Below are positions 1 through 6,736 of a stretch of DNA of 19,226 nucleotides, one piece after another (within the stretch, counting starts at the first letter, position 1; every line of letters begins with the position of its first letter). The DNA lies in assembly GCA_004298625.1 (NCBI GenBank), contig SCSY01000106.1, forward strand, positions 1 to 19,226. Reading direction: 5' to 3'. Below the pieces are notes generated by a model, which did no database searches, was not told where the DNA came from, and saw only the letters and a list, made by a program, of their open reading frames with translations. Source of the stretch: Nitrospirota bacterium. GTDB taxonomy: Bacteria; Nitrospirota; Thermodesulfovibrionia; Thermodesulfovibrionales; UBA1546. The translations under genes and the position numbers were made by a program.

Positions 1-500
1 ATGGGATGGGAGACAAAGAGCAAGGCAGAAAAAAGGGCAACCCCCCTATATCCCCCCTTAGCAAGGGGGGAATTAAAGGGGGGTAAAAAATAAGGTGTCC
101 TGAATGTAAGAACCACAAGCCAATAAACAAGGGTTGCATTAATGATATGTATTATGAGATTAACTATGTGATAGCCAATGGCATTCAGTCCTCCAAAATG
201 ATAATTCAAGGCAAATGTCAAAAAACCAACCCATCTTGAACCCGACGGTGGCCAGAAGTTACTTAAATCCCTCAGTTTGTAGTTTTCAACAATATTTGGC
301 GTATCATCAAAATGAAATGGCACGTGGAAGGTGTTAGAGTAGGCAAGAAGGCCCAAAATGGCTATAAGAAAAAAATGAACAATCGGCTTATTGAATAACC
401 TCCATTTAGAAGATATGTCGCTTGATATTAAAGACTTGCCATTTAATATAGGTTTAGCCTGCAACTCTTGCTGTCTCTTTTTTCTTGATGCCTTTCCCAT
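1..500 (-). CDS. TMTC-like GT-C / TPR membrane protein, N-terminal part (runs off left edge)
   Basis: An open minus-strand frame runs from an ATG at 500-498 to the window edge (about 166 codons), so the 3' part is missing. The N-terminus is basic (MGKASRKKRQQ), followed by a membrane segment at about residues 39-56, then a loop with HFDDTPNIVEN (residues 63-73), then more membrane segments at about 109-133 and from 154 on. The acidic DD pair in the first non-cytoplasmic loop and the closing LFVSHP are typical of bacterial relatives of TMTC-type GT-C glycosyltransferases, which usually carry C-terminal TPR repeats. That family assignment is from memory of family sequence style; the TPR part is not visible here. 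Residues 139-153 (LPPFNSPLAKGGYRG) are encoded by a C/G-rich palindromic repeat. No strong ribosome binding site precedes the ATG; the frame is open upstream to a TGA, so an upstream TTG start is possible. Confidence 0.7.
   Translation of the reverse strand, partial: MGKASRKKRQQELQAKPILNGKSLISSDISSKWRLFNKPIVHFFLIAILGLLAYSNTFHVPFHFDDTPNIVENYKLRDLSNFWPPSGSRWVGFLTFALNYHFGGLNAIGYHIVNLIIHIINATLVYWLVVLTFRTPYFLPPFNSPLAKGGYRGVALFSALLFVSHP
41..84. repeat. C/G-rich nested palindromic repeat inside the TMTC-like gene
   Basis: Runs of six C and six G alternate to form a nested inverted repeat (CCCCCC..CCCCCC TTAGCAA GGGGGG..GGGGGG). A near match lies inside ileS at 14356-14399 on the plus strand. Here the element is read in frame on the minus strand as about 15 residues between two membrane segments. 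I see no transposase or target duplication, so it looks like a non-autonomous short palindromic repeat. Confidence 0.75.
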
Positions 501-628
501 AAATAAATATAACAGTTGTTGCTTCAGTTGTTCAATGGAGAGAAGGCAGATCAGAGTCCGAATGCAGCACTTTTTAAAGAAGTTTGCGGACAAATAAACC
601 TTTCATAGCTTGATATTCTCATGGTTTT

Positions 629-658
629 TTGACACAGCCCGGATGGCTCTGTTATTTT
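629..658 (+). promoter_or_regulatory. possible metK promoter in the 501-780 divergent gap
   Basis: TTGACA at 629-634 matches the sigma-70 -35 consensus. TATTTT at 653-658, 18 bp away, is a weak -10. This would give a leader of about 115 nt before metK. The spacer holds a small imperfect inverted repeat (ACAGCC..GGCTCTGT). The rest of the gap is AT-rich, and I see no gene, tRNA or recognisable SAM riboswitch core in it. The call rests on sequence match only. Confidence 0.3.
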
Positions 659-780
659 TCACGCTTGAATTTTTTCAATTAAGCAAATCCTAAAATACAA
701 AATTTAAAATACCTCTTCCATTTTTATCTGAAATCTTATAGAATGTATAGTTTAAAACTTTACTCCTGAGGAGGTTGCTT

Positions 781-1932
781 ATGGCAAAAAAAGACTATTT
801 CTTCACTTCTGAATCGGTTACTGAAGGCCATCCGGATAAGATAGCTGACCAGATATCGGATTCTATTCTCGATGCAATAATCGCGCAAGACCCTGTAGCC
901 AGGGTTGCTTGCGAAACACTCGTGACAACAGGCCTGGCCTTTGTTGCAGGAGAGATTTCTACAACATGTTATGTGCACATCCCCGACATCGTCAGGGAAA
1001 CAATTAAAAATATAGGGTATACAAGAGCGAAATACGGCTTTGACTATGAGACGTGTTCGGTCATAACCTCTATAGACCAGCAATCCGGAGACATCGCAAT
1101 GGGTGTTGATACAGGCGGCGCCGGAGACCAGGGCTTGATGTTCGGGTTTGCATGCAACGAGACCCCGGAACTTATGCCATTGCCTATCATGCTTGCTCAT
1201 AAGATTGCAATGAGGCTTGCCGAAGTGAGGAAAAACGATATACTCGGATACCTGAGGCCCGACGGCAAATCTCAGGTCACGATAGAATATAAAGACGGCA
1301 AACCTTTCAGAATAGACACTATCGTCGTATCTTCCCAGCACAGCCCGGATGTGCATCTCAAAGACATGAAGGAAGACATTATCGAAAAGGTCATAAAACC
1401 CGTGGTTCCCAAAAACCTGCTTGATGAGGAGAAGGTAAAATATTACATCAACCCTACAGGCCGCTTTGTCGTAGGCGGACCCATGGGCGACACGGGACTG
1501 ACCGGAAGAAAGATAATTGTTGACAGTTACGGAGGAGTCGGCAGCCACGGCGGAGGATGCTTCTCAGGAAAAGATCCGACGAAGGTAGACCGTTCAGGAG
1601 CCTACATTTCAAGGTATATCGCAAAAAATGTCGTTGCATCAGGCATTGCAGACAGGGCAGAGGTTCAGCTTGCTTATGCCATAGGCGTTCCTGAACCCGT
1701 CTCAATACTCGTTGACACTTACGGCACAGGAAAAATAGATCACGATAAAATTGTAAACCTTATAAGGAAGAATTTTAATTTAACGCCAAAGGGGATCATC
1801 GAACACCTGAAGCTAAGAAGACCTATTTACAGGAAAACTGCCGCTTATGGCCACTTCGGGAAAAATGATCCTGACTTTACGTGGGAGACAACAGATAAGG
1901 CGGCGACATTAAAGAAAGAGGCAGGACTGTAA
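781..1932 (+). CDS. metK: S-adenosylmethionine synthase
   Basis: MetK makes S-adenosylmethionine from methionine and ATP in the cytoplasm. The protein has the full set of family signatures: TEGHPDKIADQ near the N-terminus, GAGDQGLMFG in the middle, and HGGGCFSGKDPTKVDRS in the last third. Most homologues have Ala where this one has Cys (GGGxFSGKD), a mild change. The length of 384 residues is normal. I start it at the ATG at 781 because GGAGG at 770-774 is six bases upstream; a TTG at 775 is in frame but overlaps the spacer. The gene leads a same-strand run with ahcY and cimA, and its product is the precursor of the S-adenosylhomocysteine that AhcY removes. A 67-bp hairpin repeat lies between metK and ahcY. 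Confidence 0.98.
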   Translation: MAKKDYFFTSESVTEGHPDKIADQISDSILDAIIAQDPVARVACETLVTTGLAFVAGEISTTCYVHIPDIVRETIKNIGYTRAKYGFDYETCSVITSIDQQSGDIAMGVDTGGAGDQGLMFGFACNETPELMPLPIMLAHKIAMRLAEVRKNDILGYLRPDGKSQVTIEYKDGKPFRIDTIVVSSQHSPDVHLKDMKEDIIEKVIKPVVPKNLLDEEKVKYYINPTGRFVVGGPMGDTGLTGRKIIVDSYGGVGSHGGGCFSGKDPTKVDRSGAYISRYIAKNVVASGIADRAEVQLAYAIGVPEPVSILVDTYGTGKIDHDKIVNLIRKNFNLTPKGIIEHLKLRRPIYRKTAAYGHFGKNDPDFTWETTDKAATLKKEAGL

Positions 1933-1940
1933 AACAGTAA

Positions 1941-2007
1941 ATAGTGTCAGTGTTTAGTGACAGTAAAAAACACAATCACTAACACAGACACTGATAACTG
2001 ACACTAT
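1941..2007. repeat. long imperfect inverted repeat between metK and ahcY
   Basis: The outer arms ATAGTGTCAGT (1941-1951) and ACTGACACTAT (1997-2007) are perfect complements. Inner arms GTGTTTAGTG and CACTAACAC also pair, with one bulge. Related GTCAGTG words repeat inside. No T-tract follows, so it is not a typical terminator. It fills most of the 90-bp gap and could act as a processing or attenuation hairpin, or simply be a mobile palindromic repeat. Confidence 0.7.
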
Positions 2008-2022
2008 AAAATTGGAGGATAG

Positions 2023-3282
2023 ATGGTAAAGCACGATGTAAAAGACATTAATTTAGCTAAAAAAGGAAAACTCAGAATCGAATGGGCTGCAAGGGAAATG
2101 CCTGTTCTCAAAAGTATCACAGAACGCTTCAAAAAAGAAAAACCCTTAAAAGGCATGAAGCTTGCCGCATGTCTCCATGTAACAACAGAGACGGCAAACC
2201 TTATGGAAACCCTAAAGGACGGCGGCGCTCAGGTCTATCTATGCGCCTCAAACCCCTTGAGCACGCAGGATGATGTTGCCGCATCACTCGTTAAAAACTC
2301 GGGCATCCCTGTCTTTGCGATAAAAGGAGAAGACCATAAGACTTATTACAAACACATAATGGATGCGCTCACCCTGAAACCAAATATCACAATGGATGAC
2401 GGAGCGGACCTCGTTTCCGTTCTGCATACAAAGAAAAAAGAACTCCTGAAAAATCTGATAGGCGGAACGGAAGAGACGACTACAGGGGTTATAAGACTGA
2501 GGGCCATGGCTGAAAAAGGCGTGCTTAAGTATCCCATAGTAGCAGTCAATGATGCCTACACAAAATATCTTTTCGATAACCGTTACGGCACAGGCCAGTC
2601 AACCATGGACGGAATACTGAGGGCTACAAACAGATTGATTGCAGGCTCCGTGTTTGTGGTTGCAGGTTATGGCTGGTGCAGCAAAGGCATAGCCATGAGG
2701 GCCAAGGGCATGGGAGCAAGGGTAATTATAACAGAGGTCAACCCTCTTCGCGGGCTTGAAGCAACAATGGATGGATTCGATGTCATGCCCATGAGAAATG
2801 CCGCCGGAATTGGAGATATATTCGTCACTGCTACAGGAGATATTGACGTAATATACAGAGAGTGCTTTAAGCTTATGAAGGACGGAGCCATCTTCTGCAA
2901 TTCAGGACATTTCAATGTTGAAATAGCAATAGACGAATTGAAAAAGCTGTCCAAAGCAAGAAGGATTATAAGAGACTTTGTCGAGGAATACACTCTGAAA
3001 AACGGCAAAAGGATTTATCTTCTGGGCGAAGGCCGTCTTATAAATCTCGCTGCGGCAGAAGGCCACCCATCGGCTGTGATGGATATGAGCTTTGCAAACC
3101 AGGCGCTCTGCGCAGAATATATGGCAAAGAATTATAAAAAACTCGAAAATAAGGTCTACAGCGTGCCTGAAAAAATAGACAGCGAGATTTCGAGGTTGAA
3201 ACTAAAGTCAATGGGGATTAAGATAGATATACTTACCCCGGCCCAGAAAAAGTATCTTCAGAGCTGGGAGATGGGGACGTAA
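2023..3282 (+). CDS. ahcY: adenosylhomocysteinase, archaeal/Thermotoga type
   Basis: SAH hydrolase splits S-adenosylhomocysteine into homocysteine and adenosine using bound NAD. Catalytic-type residues are present: H52 in CLHVTTETA, D125/D126, E150/E151, K181 and D185-N186 in NDAYTKYLFDN, H296 in NSGHF and H348 in AEGHPS. The NAD-binding loop is GYGWCSKG (215-222), where classical bacterial enzymes have GYGDVGKG. At 419 residues it lacks the usual insertion and the C-terminal Lys/Tyr tail, ending QKKYLQSWEMGT instead. This is the short form seen in archaea and Thermotoga; a methanogen member is reported to act on S-inosylhomocysteine, so the exact substrate is not certain. GGAGG at 2014-2018 supports the ATG. 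It sits between metK and cimA on the same strand. Confidence 0.95.
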   Translation: MVKHDVKDINLAKKGKLRIEWAAREMPVLKSITERFKKEKPLKGMKLAACLHVTTETANLMETLKDGGAQVYLCASNPLSTQDDVAASLVKNSGIPVFAIKGEDHKTYYKHIMDALTLKPNITMDDGADLVSVLHTKKKELLKNLIGGTEETTTGVIRLRAMAEKGVLKYPIVAVNDAYTKYLFDNRYGTGQSTMDGILRATNRLIAGSVFVVAGYGWCSKGIAMRAKGMGARVIITEVNPLRGLEATMDGFDVMPMRNAAGIGDIFVTATGDIDVIYRECFKLMKDGAIFCNSGHFNVEIAIDELKKLSKARRIIRDFVEEYTLKNGKRIYLLGEGRLINLAAAEGHPSAVMDMSFANQALCAEYMAKNYKKLENKVYSVPEKIDSEISRLKLKSMGIKIDILTPAQKKYLQSWEMGT

Positions 3283-3284
3283 AT

Positions 3285-3319
3285 AAAGCTGATAGCTTAC
3301 AGCTGACAGCTTTAAGCTA
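3285..3319. repeat. AGCT-type palindromic repeat between ahcY and cimA
   Basis: AAAGCTG (3285-3291) and CAGCTTT (3307-3313) are perfect inverted arms, with further AGCT words (TAGCTTACAGCTG, TTAAGCT) around them. The element starts just after the ahcY stop and ends at the cimA ribosome binding site. Its sequence is unrelated to the repeat between metK and ahcY. Confidence 0.6.
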
Positions 3320-3327
3320 AAGGATTT

Positions 3328-4905
3328 ATGCGTAAGGTTGAGATATACGACACGACATTGAGGGATGGTTCTCAGGCAGAGGACATTGCGTTCTCTGTCG
3401 AGGACAAGCTGAGGATAACCGAAAAACTCGATGAGCTCGGGGTGCATTATATCGAGGGCGGCTGGCCGGGCTCCAATCCAAAAGACGCCGAATATTTCAA
3501 AAAGGCAAAAAAGCTTAAACTGAAAAACGCCGTTGTGGCCGCATTCGGAAGCACTCACAGGCCGAGGCATAAGGCAAAGGATGACGGCAATTTAAAAGCC
3601 CTCATTGAAGCAAAAACCCCTGTCATAACCATATTCGGAAAGACCTGGGACTTCCATGTAAAAGAATCCCTGAAGATAACTCTCAGTGAAAACCTTGACT
3701 TGATCCATGACTCGGTTGCTTATCTTAAAAAATATACCGGCCGGGTATTCTTCGACGCAGAACACTTCTTTGACGGGTATAAAGATGATCCTGCCTATGC
3801 GATAAAATGCCTCATCGCTGCACAGGACGCCGGAGCAGACTGCCTCGTACTCTGTGATACAAATGGTGGAACATTACCGAATGAAATAGAGAGAGTTTTC
3901 AAGAAACTCATCACTCGTCACTCGTCACTTGTTACTTCTCTCGGAATACATGCTCATAATGACTCCGAGTGCGCGGTTGCAAACTCGATAATCGCGGTTA
4001 AACTTGGGGCGTCCCAGATTCAGGGCACAATAAACGGCCTCGGCGAAAGATGCGGGAACGCCAATCTCTGTTCTGTAATTCCGAATCTTCAGGTTAAGCT
4101 CGGCATAAAATGCATCAGTGACGGCCGGTTAAAGAGACTCCGGGATGCGTCCCGTTTTGTGAATGAGATAGCAAATATAAGACATTTCAAACGCCAGCCT
4201 TTTGTCGGCGACAGCGCCTTTGCCCATAAAGGCGGGATACATGTGAGCGCTGTGATGAAGAGACCGGAGACTTATGAGCATATAAAACCTGAACTCGTGG
4301 GAAACTCCCACAGGATTTTAATCTCGGACCTTGCAGGCAAAAGCAACATACTCAGAAAGGCAAAAGAGTTTAACATCCACATCGAGCCTGATTCCCCACA
4401 GCTCCAGGACATACTGAATACATTGAAAGACCTCGAGCATCAGGGTTTCCAGTTTGAAGGCGCAGAGGCTTCTTTTGAACTGCTCTTAAAGAAGGCCCTC
4501 GGCCTGCACAGGAAATTTTTTGACCTGATTGGATTCAGGGTAATTGTAGAAAAAAGAAAAGAAGGAGAAATCCCTCTGAGCGAGGCTACGATAATGGTAA
4601 GGGTCGGCGGGAAAACAGAACACACTGCCGCAACCGGCAACGGCCCTGTGAATGCGCTTGATAATGCCCTCAGAAAGGCGCTCGACAAGTTCTATCCTGA
4701 ATTAAAAGAAATAAAACTCCACGATTATAAGGTCAGGGTACTCACAGCAGGCAAAGGGACCTCCGCAAAGGTCAGAGTCCTTACCGAATCAGGCGACGAA
4801 AAAAACAGGTGGGGCACTGTCGGCGTATCGGAGAATATAATCGAGGCCTCATGGCAGGCCCTTGTTGACAGCATCGAATACAAACTCCTGAAAGAAGAAA
4901 AATAA
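3328..4905 (+). CDS. cimA: (R)-citramalate synthase
   Basis: CimA condenses pyruvate with acetyl-CoA to citramalate, the threonine-independent entry to isoleucine synthesis. The N-terminal TIM-barrel shows DTTLRDG (residues 8-14, catalytic Arg and metal Asp), EGGWPGSNPKD (43-53), which marks this citramalate clade within the isopropylmalate/homocitrate synthase superfamily, and the metal site HAHND (208-212). NGLGERCGNANL follows. The C-terminal part, from about residue 394, looks like the LeuA-type dimer domain used for end-product feedback. The 525-residue length is normal. AAGGA just upstream of the ATG supports the start. Residues 195-203 (ITRHSSLVT) are encoded by a TCACTCG-type repeat just before the metal-binding strand, a likely in-frame repeat insertion. 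Confidence 0.95.
   Translation: MRKVEIYDTTLRDGSQAEDIAFSVEDKLRITEKLDELGVHYIEGGWPGSNPKDAEYFKKAKKLKLKNAVVAAFGSTHRPRHKAKDDGNLKALIEAKTPVITIFGKTWDFHVKESLKITLSENLDLIHDSVAYLKKYTGRVFFDAEHFFDGYKDDPAYAIKCLIAAQDAGADCLVLCDTNGGTLPNEIERVFKKLITRHSSLVTSLGIHAHNDSECAVANSIIAVKLGASQIQGTINGLGERCGNANLCSVIPNLQVKLGIKCISDGRLKRLRDASRFVNEIANIRHFKRQPFVGDSAFAHKGGIHVSAVMKRPETYEHIKPELVGNSHRILISDLAGKSNILRKAKEFNIHIEPDSPQLQDILNTLKDLEHQGFQFEGAEASFELLLKKALGLHRKFFDLIGFRVIVEKRKEGEIPLSEATIMVRVGGKTEHTAATGNGPVNALDNALRKALDKFYPELKEIKLHDYKVRVLTAGKGTSAKVRVLTESGDEKNRWGTVGVSENIIEASWQALVDSIEYKLLKEEK
3910..3935. repeat. TCACTCG direct repeat within cimA
   Basis: TCACTCG TCACTCG TCACTTG TTAC is a run of a 7-base unit, two exact and one degenerate copy. 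It is translated in frame as TRHSSLVT between the helix ending FKKL and the strand leading to LGIHAHND. It resembles short intergenic repeats rather than conserved cimA coding sequence. Confidence 0.55.
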
Positions 4906-4970
4906 CCCTTAAAGTTTTAGCCTTTTCTGCCGAAAAATTAGGTAACGTATCCTTATGAGGGAGAACTCCT

Positions 4971-6209
4971 GTGCATGAGATATCCTTATACAACGACCTG
5001 ATCGAAAGGGTAAAAGAAACCCTGGCCGCCAATTCAAGTCTCAGCCTGCTTTATATTGACTGTTCAAAGATAACAAAGATAGAACAGATATACGGCAAGA
5101 AAATCTACAGCGATGTGCTGAGAGGAATAAAGGGCGCTGTGCTGGACATGAAGGGCAAGGAAATAATGCCGGAAGATATAGTGGCAATGGATAATCTCGA
5201 CAGCAGTGAATTTCTCATTTTTCTCTCTAAAAAACCCGACGAGAAAGACTTTTCTGCAGAAGGTTTTAATGCAATGTGTAAAAAAGTTTCCGACTACCTG
5301 AATAACGCCGTATCTCCCATAACATTCCCTTACCTTCAGACAAAGCCGAAAATATCAGTGGGATATTCGATAGTCCTGCACAATCCTCTGATAAAGGAGG
5401 AAAGACTTATAAACAAGTTAATAGAAGACGCAAAGCTCATGGCAGACTACCTGGAGTTCAAACGGCTTATGCAGGCCAAAGAGACCTTGCAAAAACTGAT
5501 ACTAAAGGAGGATATCTCGACATTCTTCCATCCCGTTGTTGATCTTAAAACCCTTGAGATTATCGGATATGAAGCGCTGTCAAGAGGGCCTGAACATACG
5601 GAATACAGAAGCCCTTCCGCGCTCTTTGACGCTGCGGCAGAAACAGGGCTGCTGCTTGAGCTCGACAGGTTATGCAGAAAAAAGGCATTGCTTAATGCAA
5701 GGTCCATAAGCCCCAGATACAAATTGTTTATAAACTGCCTTCCATCCGCCATCCATGACCCTGAGTTCAAAGATGCATATCTGAAAGCATTTATCGAGGA
5801 AGTCTCGATTAATCCCGCCGACATTATCCTCGAGATTACGGAAAAAGAGGTTATCGAAAATTTTGATTCTTTCAAAAAAACTGCCATGCGCTCTTCCGAT
5901 ACCGGTTTTGCCGTTGCAGTGGATAACACGGGCTCGGGTTTTTCAAGCCTTGAGATGGTAGTTGAACTGAAACCTCAATTTATCAAGCTCGCCATGACGG
6001 TTATAAGAGGCATTGATAAGAACATATTGAAACAGGAACTCGTTAAGGCCATGTTCTCTCTGTCTGAAAAGATAAATTTCACAGTCATAGCCGAGGGTAT
6101 AGAGACCCGGGAAGAGTTGAAAGTTCTTCAGGACATAGGCATACCTTTTGGACAGGGATTCCTGTTCGCCCAGCCTGCATTCCCCTTCCCCGACATAAAA
6201 CGTTTCTGA
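4971..6209 (+). CDS. degenerate GGDEF - EAL domain protein (c-di-GMP related)
   Basis: This cytoplasmic protein of 412 residues has no membrane segment. Residues about 20-165 look like a worn-out GGDEF domain: the signature position reads SSEF (78-81), so it should not make c-di-GMP. Residues about 178-405 form an EAL domain with EAL at 201-203, N255, E288, K339, E375 and Q395 in place. The DDFGTG signature reads DNTGSG (318-323), so the second metal-binding Asp is Asn, and the usual KID is KLA. Phosphodiesterase activity is therefore doubtful; it may be a c-di-GMP sensor or scaffold. The start is GTG at 4971 with GAGGGAG at 4957-4963. It follows cimA by 65 bp on the same strand and precedes a TPR gene. 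Confidence 0.9.
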   Translation: MHEISLYNDLIERVKETLAANSSLSLLYIDCSKITKIEQIYGKKIYSDVLRGIKGAVLDMKGKEIMPEDIVAMDNLDSSEFLIFLSKKPDEKDFSAEGFNAMCKKVSDYLNNAVSPITFPYLQTKPKISVGYSIVLHNPLIKEERLINKLIEDAKLMADYLEFKRLMQAKETLQKLILKEDISTFFHPVVDLKTLEIIGYEALSRGPEHTEYRSPSALFDAAAETGLLLELDRLCRKKALLNARSISPRYKLFINCLPSAIHDPEFKDAYLKAFIEEVSINPADIILEITEKEVIENFDSFKKTAMRSSDTGFAVAVDNTGSGFSSLEMVVELKPQFIKLAMTVIRGIDKNILKQELVKAMFSLSEKINFTVIAEGIETREELKVLQDIGIPFGQGFLFAQPAFPFPDIKRF

Positions 6210-6246
6210 GCAGAATTGAGAAGCATAATTTGACCGTATAAAATTT

Positions 6247-6276
6247 TTGTTGAATTTTATGCTAATGTTGTATTCT
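6247..6276 (+). promoter_or_regulatory. possible promoter of the small TPR gene
   Basis: TTGTTG (6247-6252) and TATTCT (6271-6276) are 18 bp apart. They overlap an inverted repeat ATAAAATT..AATTTTAT (6238-6260) that could be an operator. Transcription would begin near 6283, only a few bases before the first ATG at 6288, which favours the second ATG at 6303 as the true start. Weak evidence. Confidence 0.3.
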
Positions 6277-6302
6277 AATAAATAGACATGAAGGATAATA
6301 AG

Positions 6303-6734
6303 ATGTCCGATGAATTATTTGAAAAGGGGCTTGCCTTATTGAGGGATAATAATCCTCTCGCTGCGCTCACGTGCTTTGAGAAGGCTTACAACCTCAAAAA
6401 AACTCCGGGGATAAAGTCCTATCTGGCTCTCTGTATAGCAATTGAAAGAGGAAAGATTACAGAGGCGCTCGCTCTTTGCAATGACGCCCTGGCCCATGAA
6501 CCGGATAATCCCGTGCACTACCTGAACCTCGGCCGGATATATATGAAGGCGGATAAAAAGGCTGATGCATTAGAAACATTAAGGAAAGGACTTTCTTTCG
6601 GGGAGAATGCAGAGATACACCAATTTCTTGAAAGTCTCGGTATGAGGAAAAGACCTGTTGTCCCTTTTCTTTCGCGCAACAATCCCCTCAACAAATATTT
6701 AGGAATTTTTCTTCACAGGCTGAAGCTGAGATAA
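6303..6734 (+). CDS. small tetratricopeptide repeat protein
   Basis: A cytoplasmic protein of 143 residues made of TPR-like helices: FEKGLALLRDNNPLAALTCF, then ALALCNDALAHEPDNPVHYL, then NLGRIYMKADKKADALETLR. The basic C-terminal tail ends LNKYLGIFLHRLKLR. I recognise it as a small TPR family with this same tail, but know no established function. I start at 6303 because AAGGA (6291-6295) is seven bases upstream; an in-frame ATG at 6288 has no ribosome binding site. It lies between the degenerate EAL protein and a convergent PAS-GGDEF-EAL gene whose stop is 2 bp away, so a link to c-di-GMP signalling is possible but only positional. Confidence 0.8.
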   Translation: MSDELFEKGLALLRDNNPLAALTCFEKAYNLKKTPGIKSYLALCIAIERGKITEALALCNDALAHEPDNPVHYLNLGRIYMKADKKADALETLRKGLSFGENAEIHQFLESLGMRKRPVVPFLSRNNPLNKYLGIFLHRLKLR

Positions 6735-6736
6735 CT

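Noticed and set aside
391..597. Plus-strand ORF of 68 codons near the left end
   Set aside because: It is antisense to the start of the TMTC-like gene, which has a recognisable protein.
501..780. SAM riboswitch upstream of metK
   Set aside because: I saw no SAM-I type core or matching terminator; only a small imperfect inverted repeat and AT-rich sequence.
760..1548. Long minus-strand ORF (262 codons) over metK
   Set aside because: It is antisense to a clear MetK, its protein has no recognisable motif, and it has no separate ribosome binding site or promoter.
1933..2022. SAH riboswitch upstream of ahcY
   Set aside because: The gap is filled by a simple inverted repeat and lacks the G/C-rich SAH motif.
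3910..3935. CRISPR-like array in cimA
   Set aside because: The 7-base units are directly adjacent without spacers and are coding.
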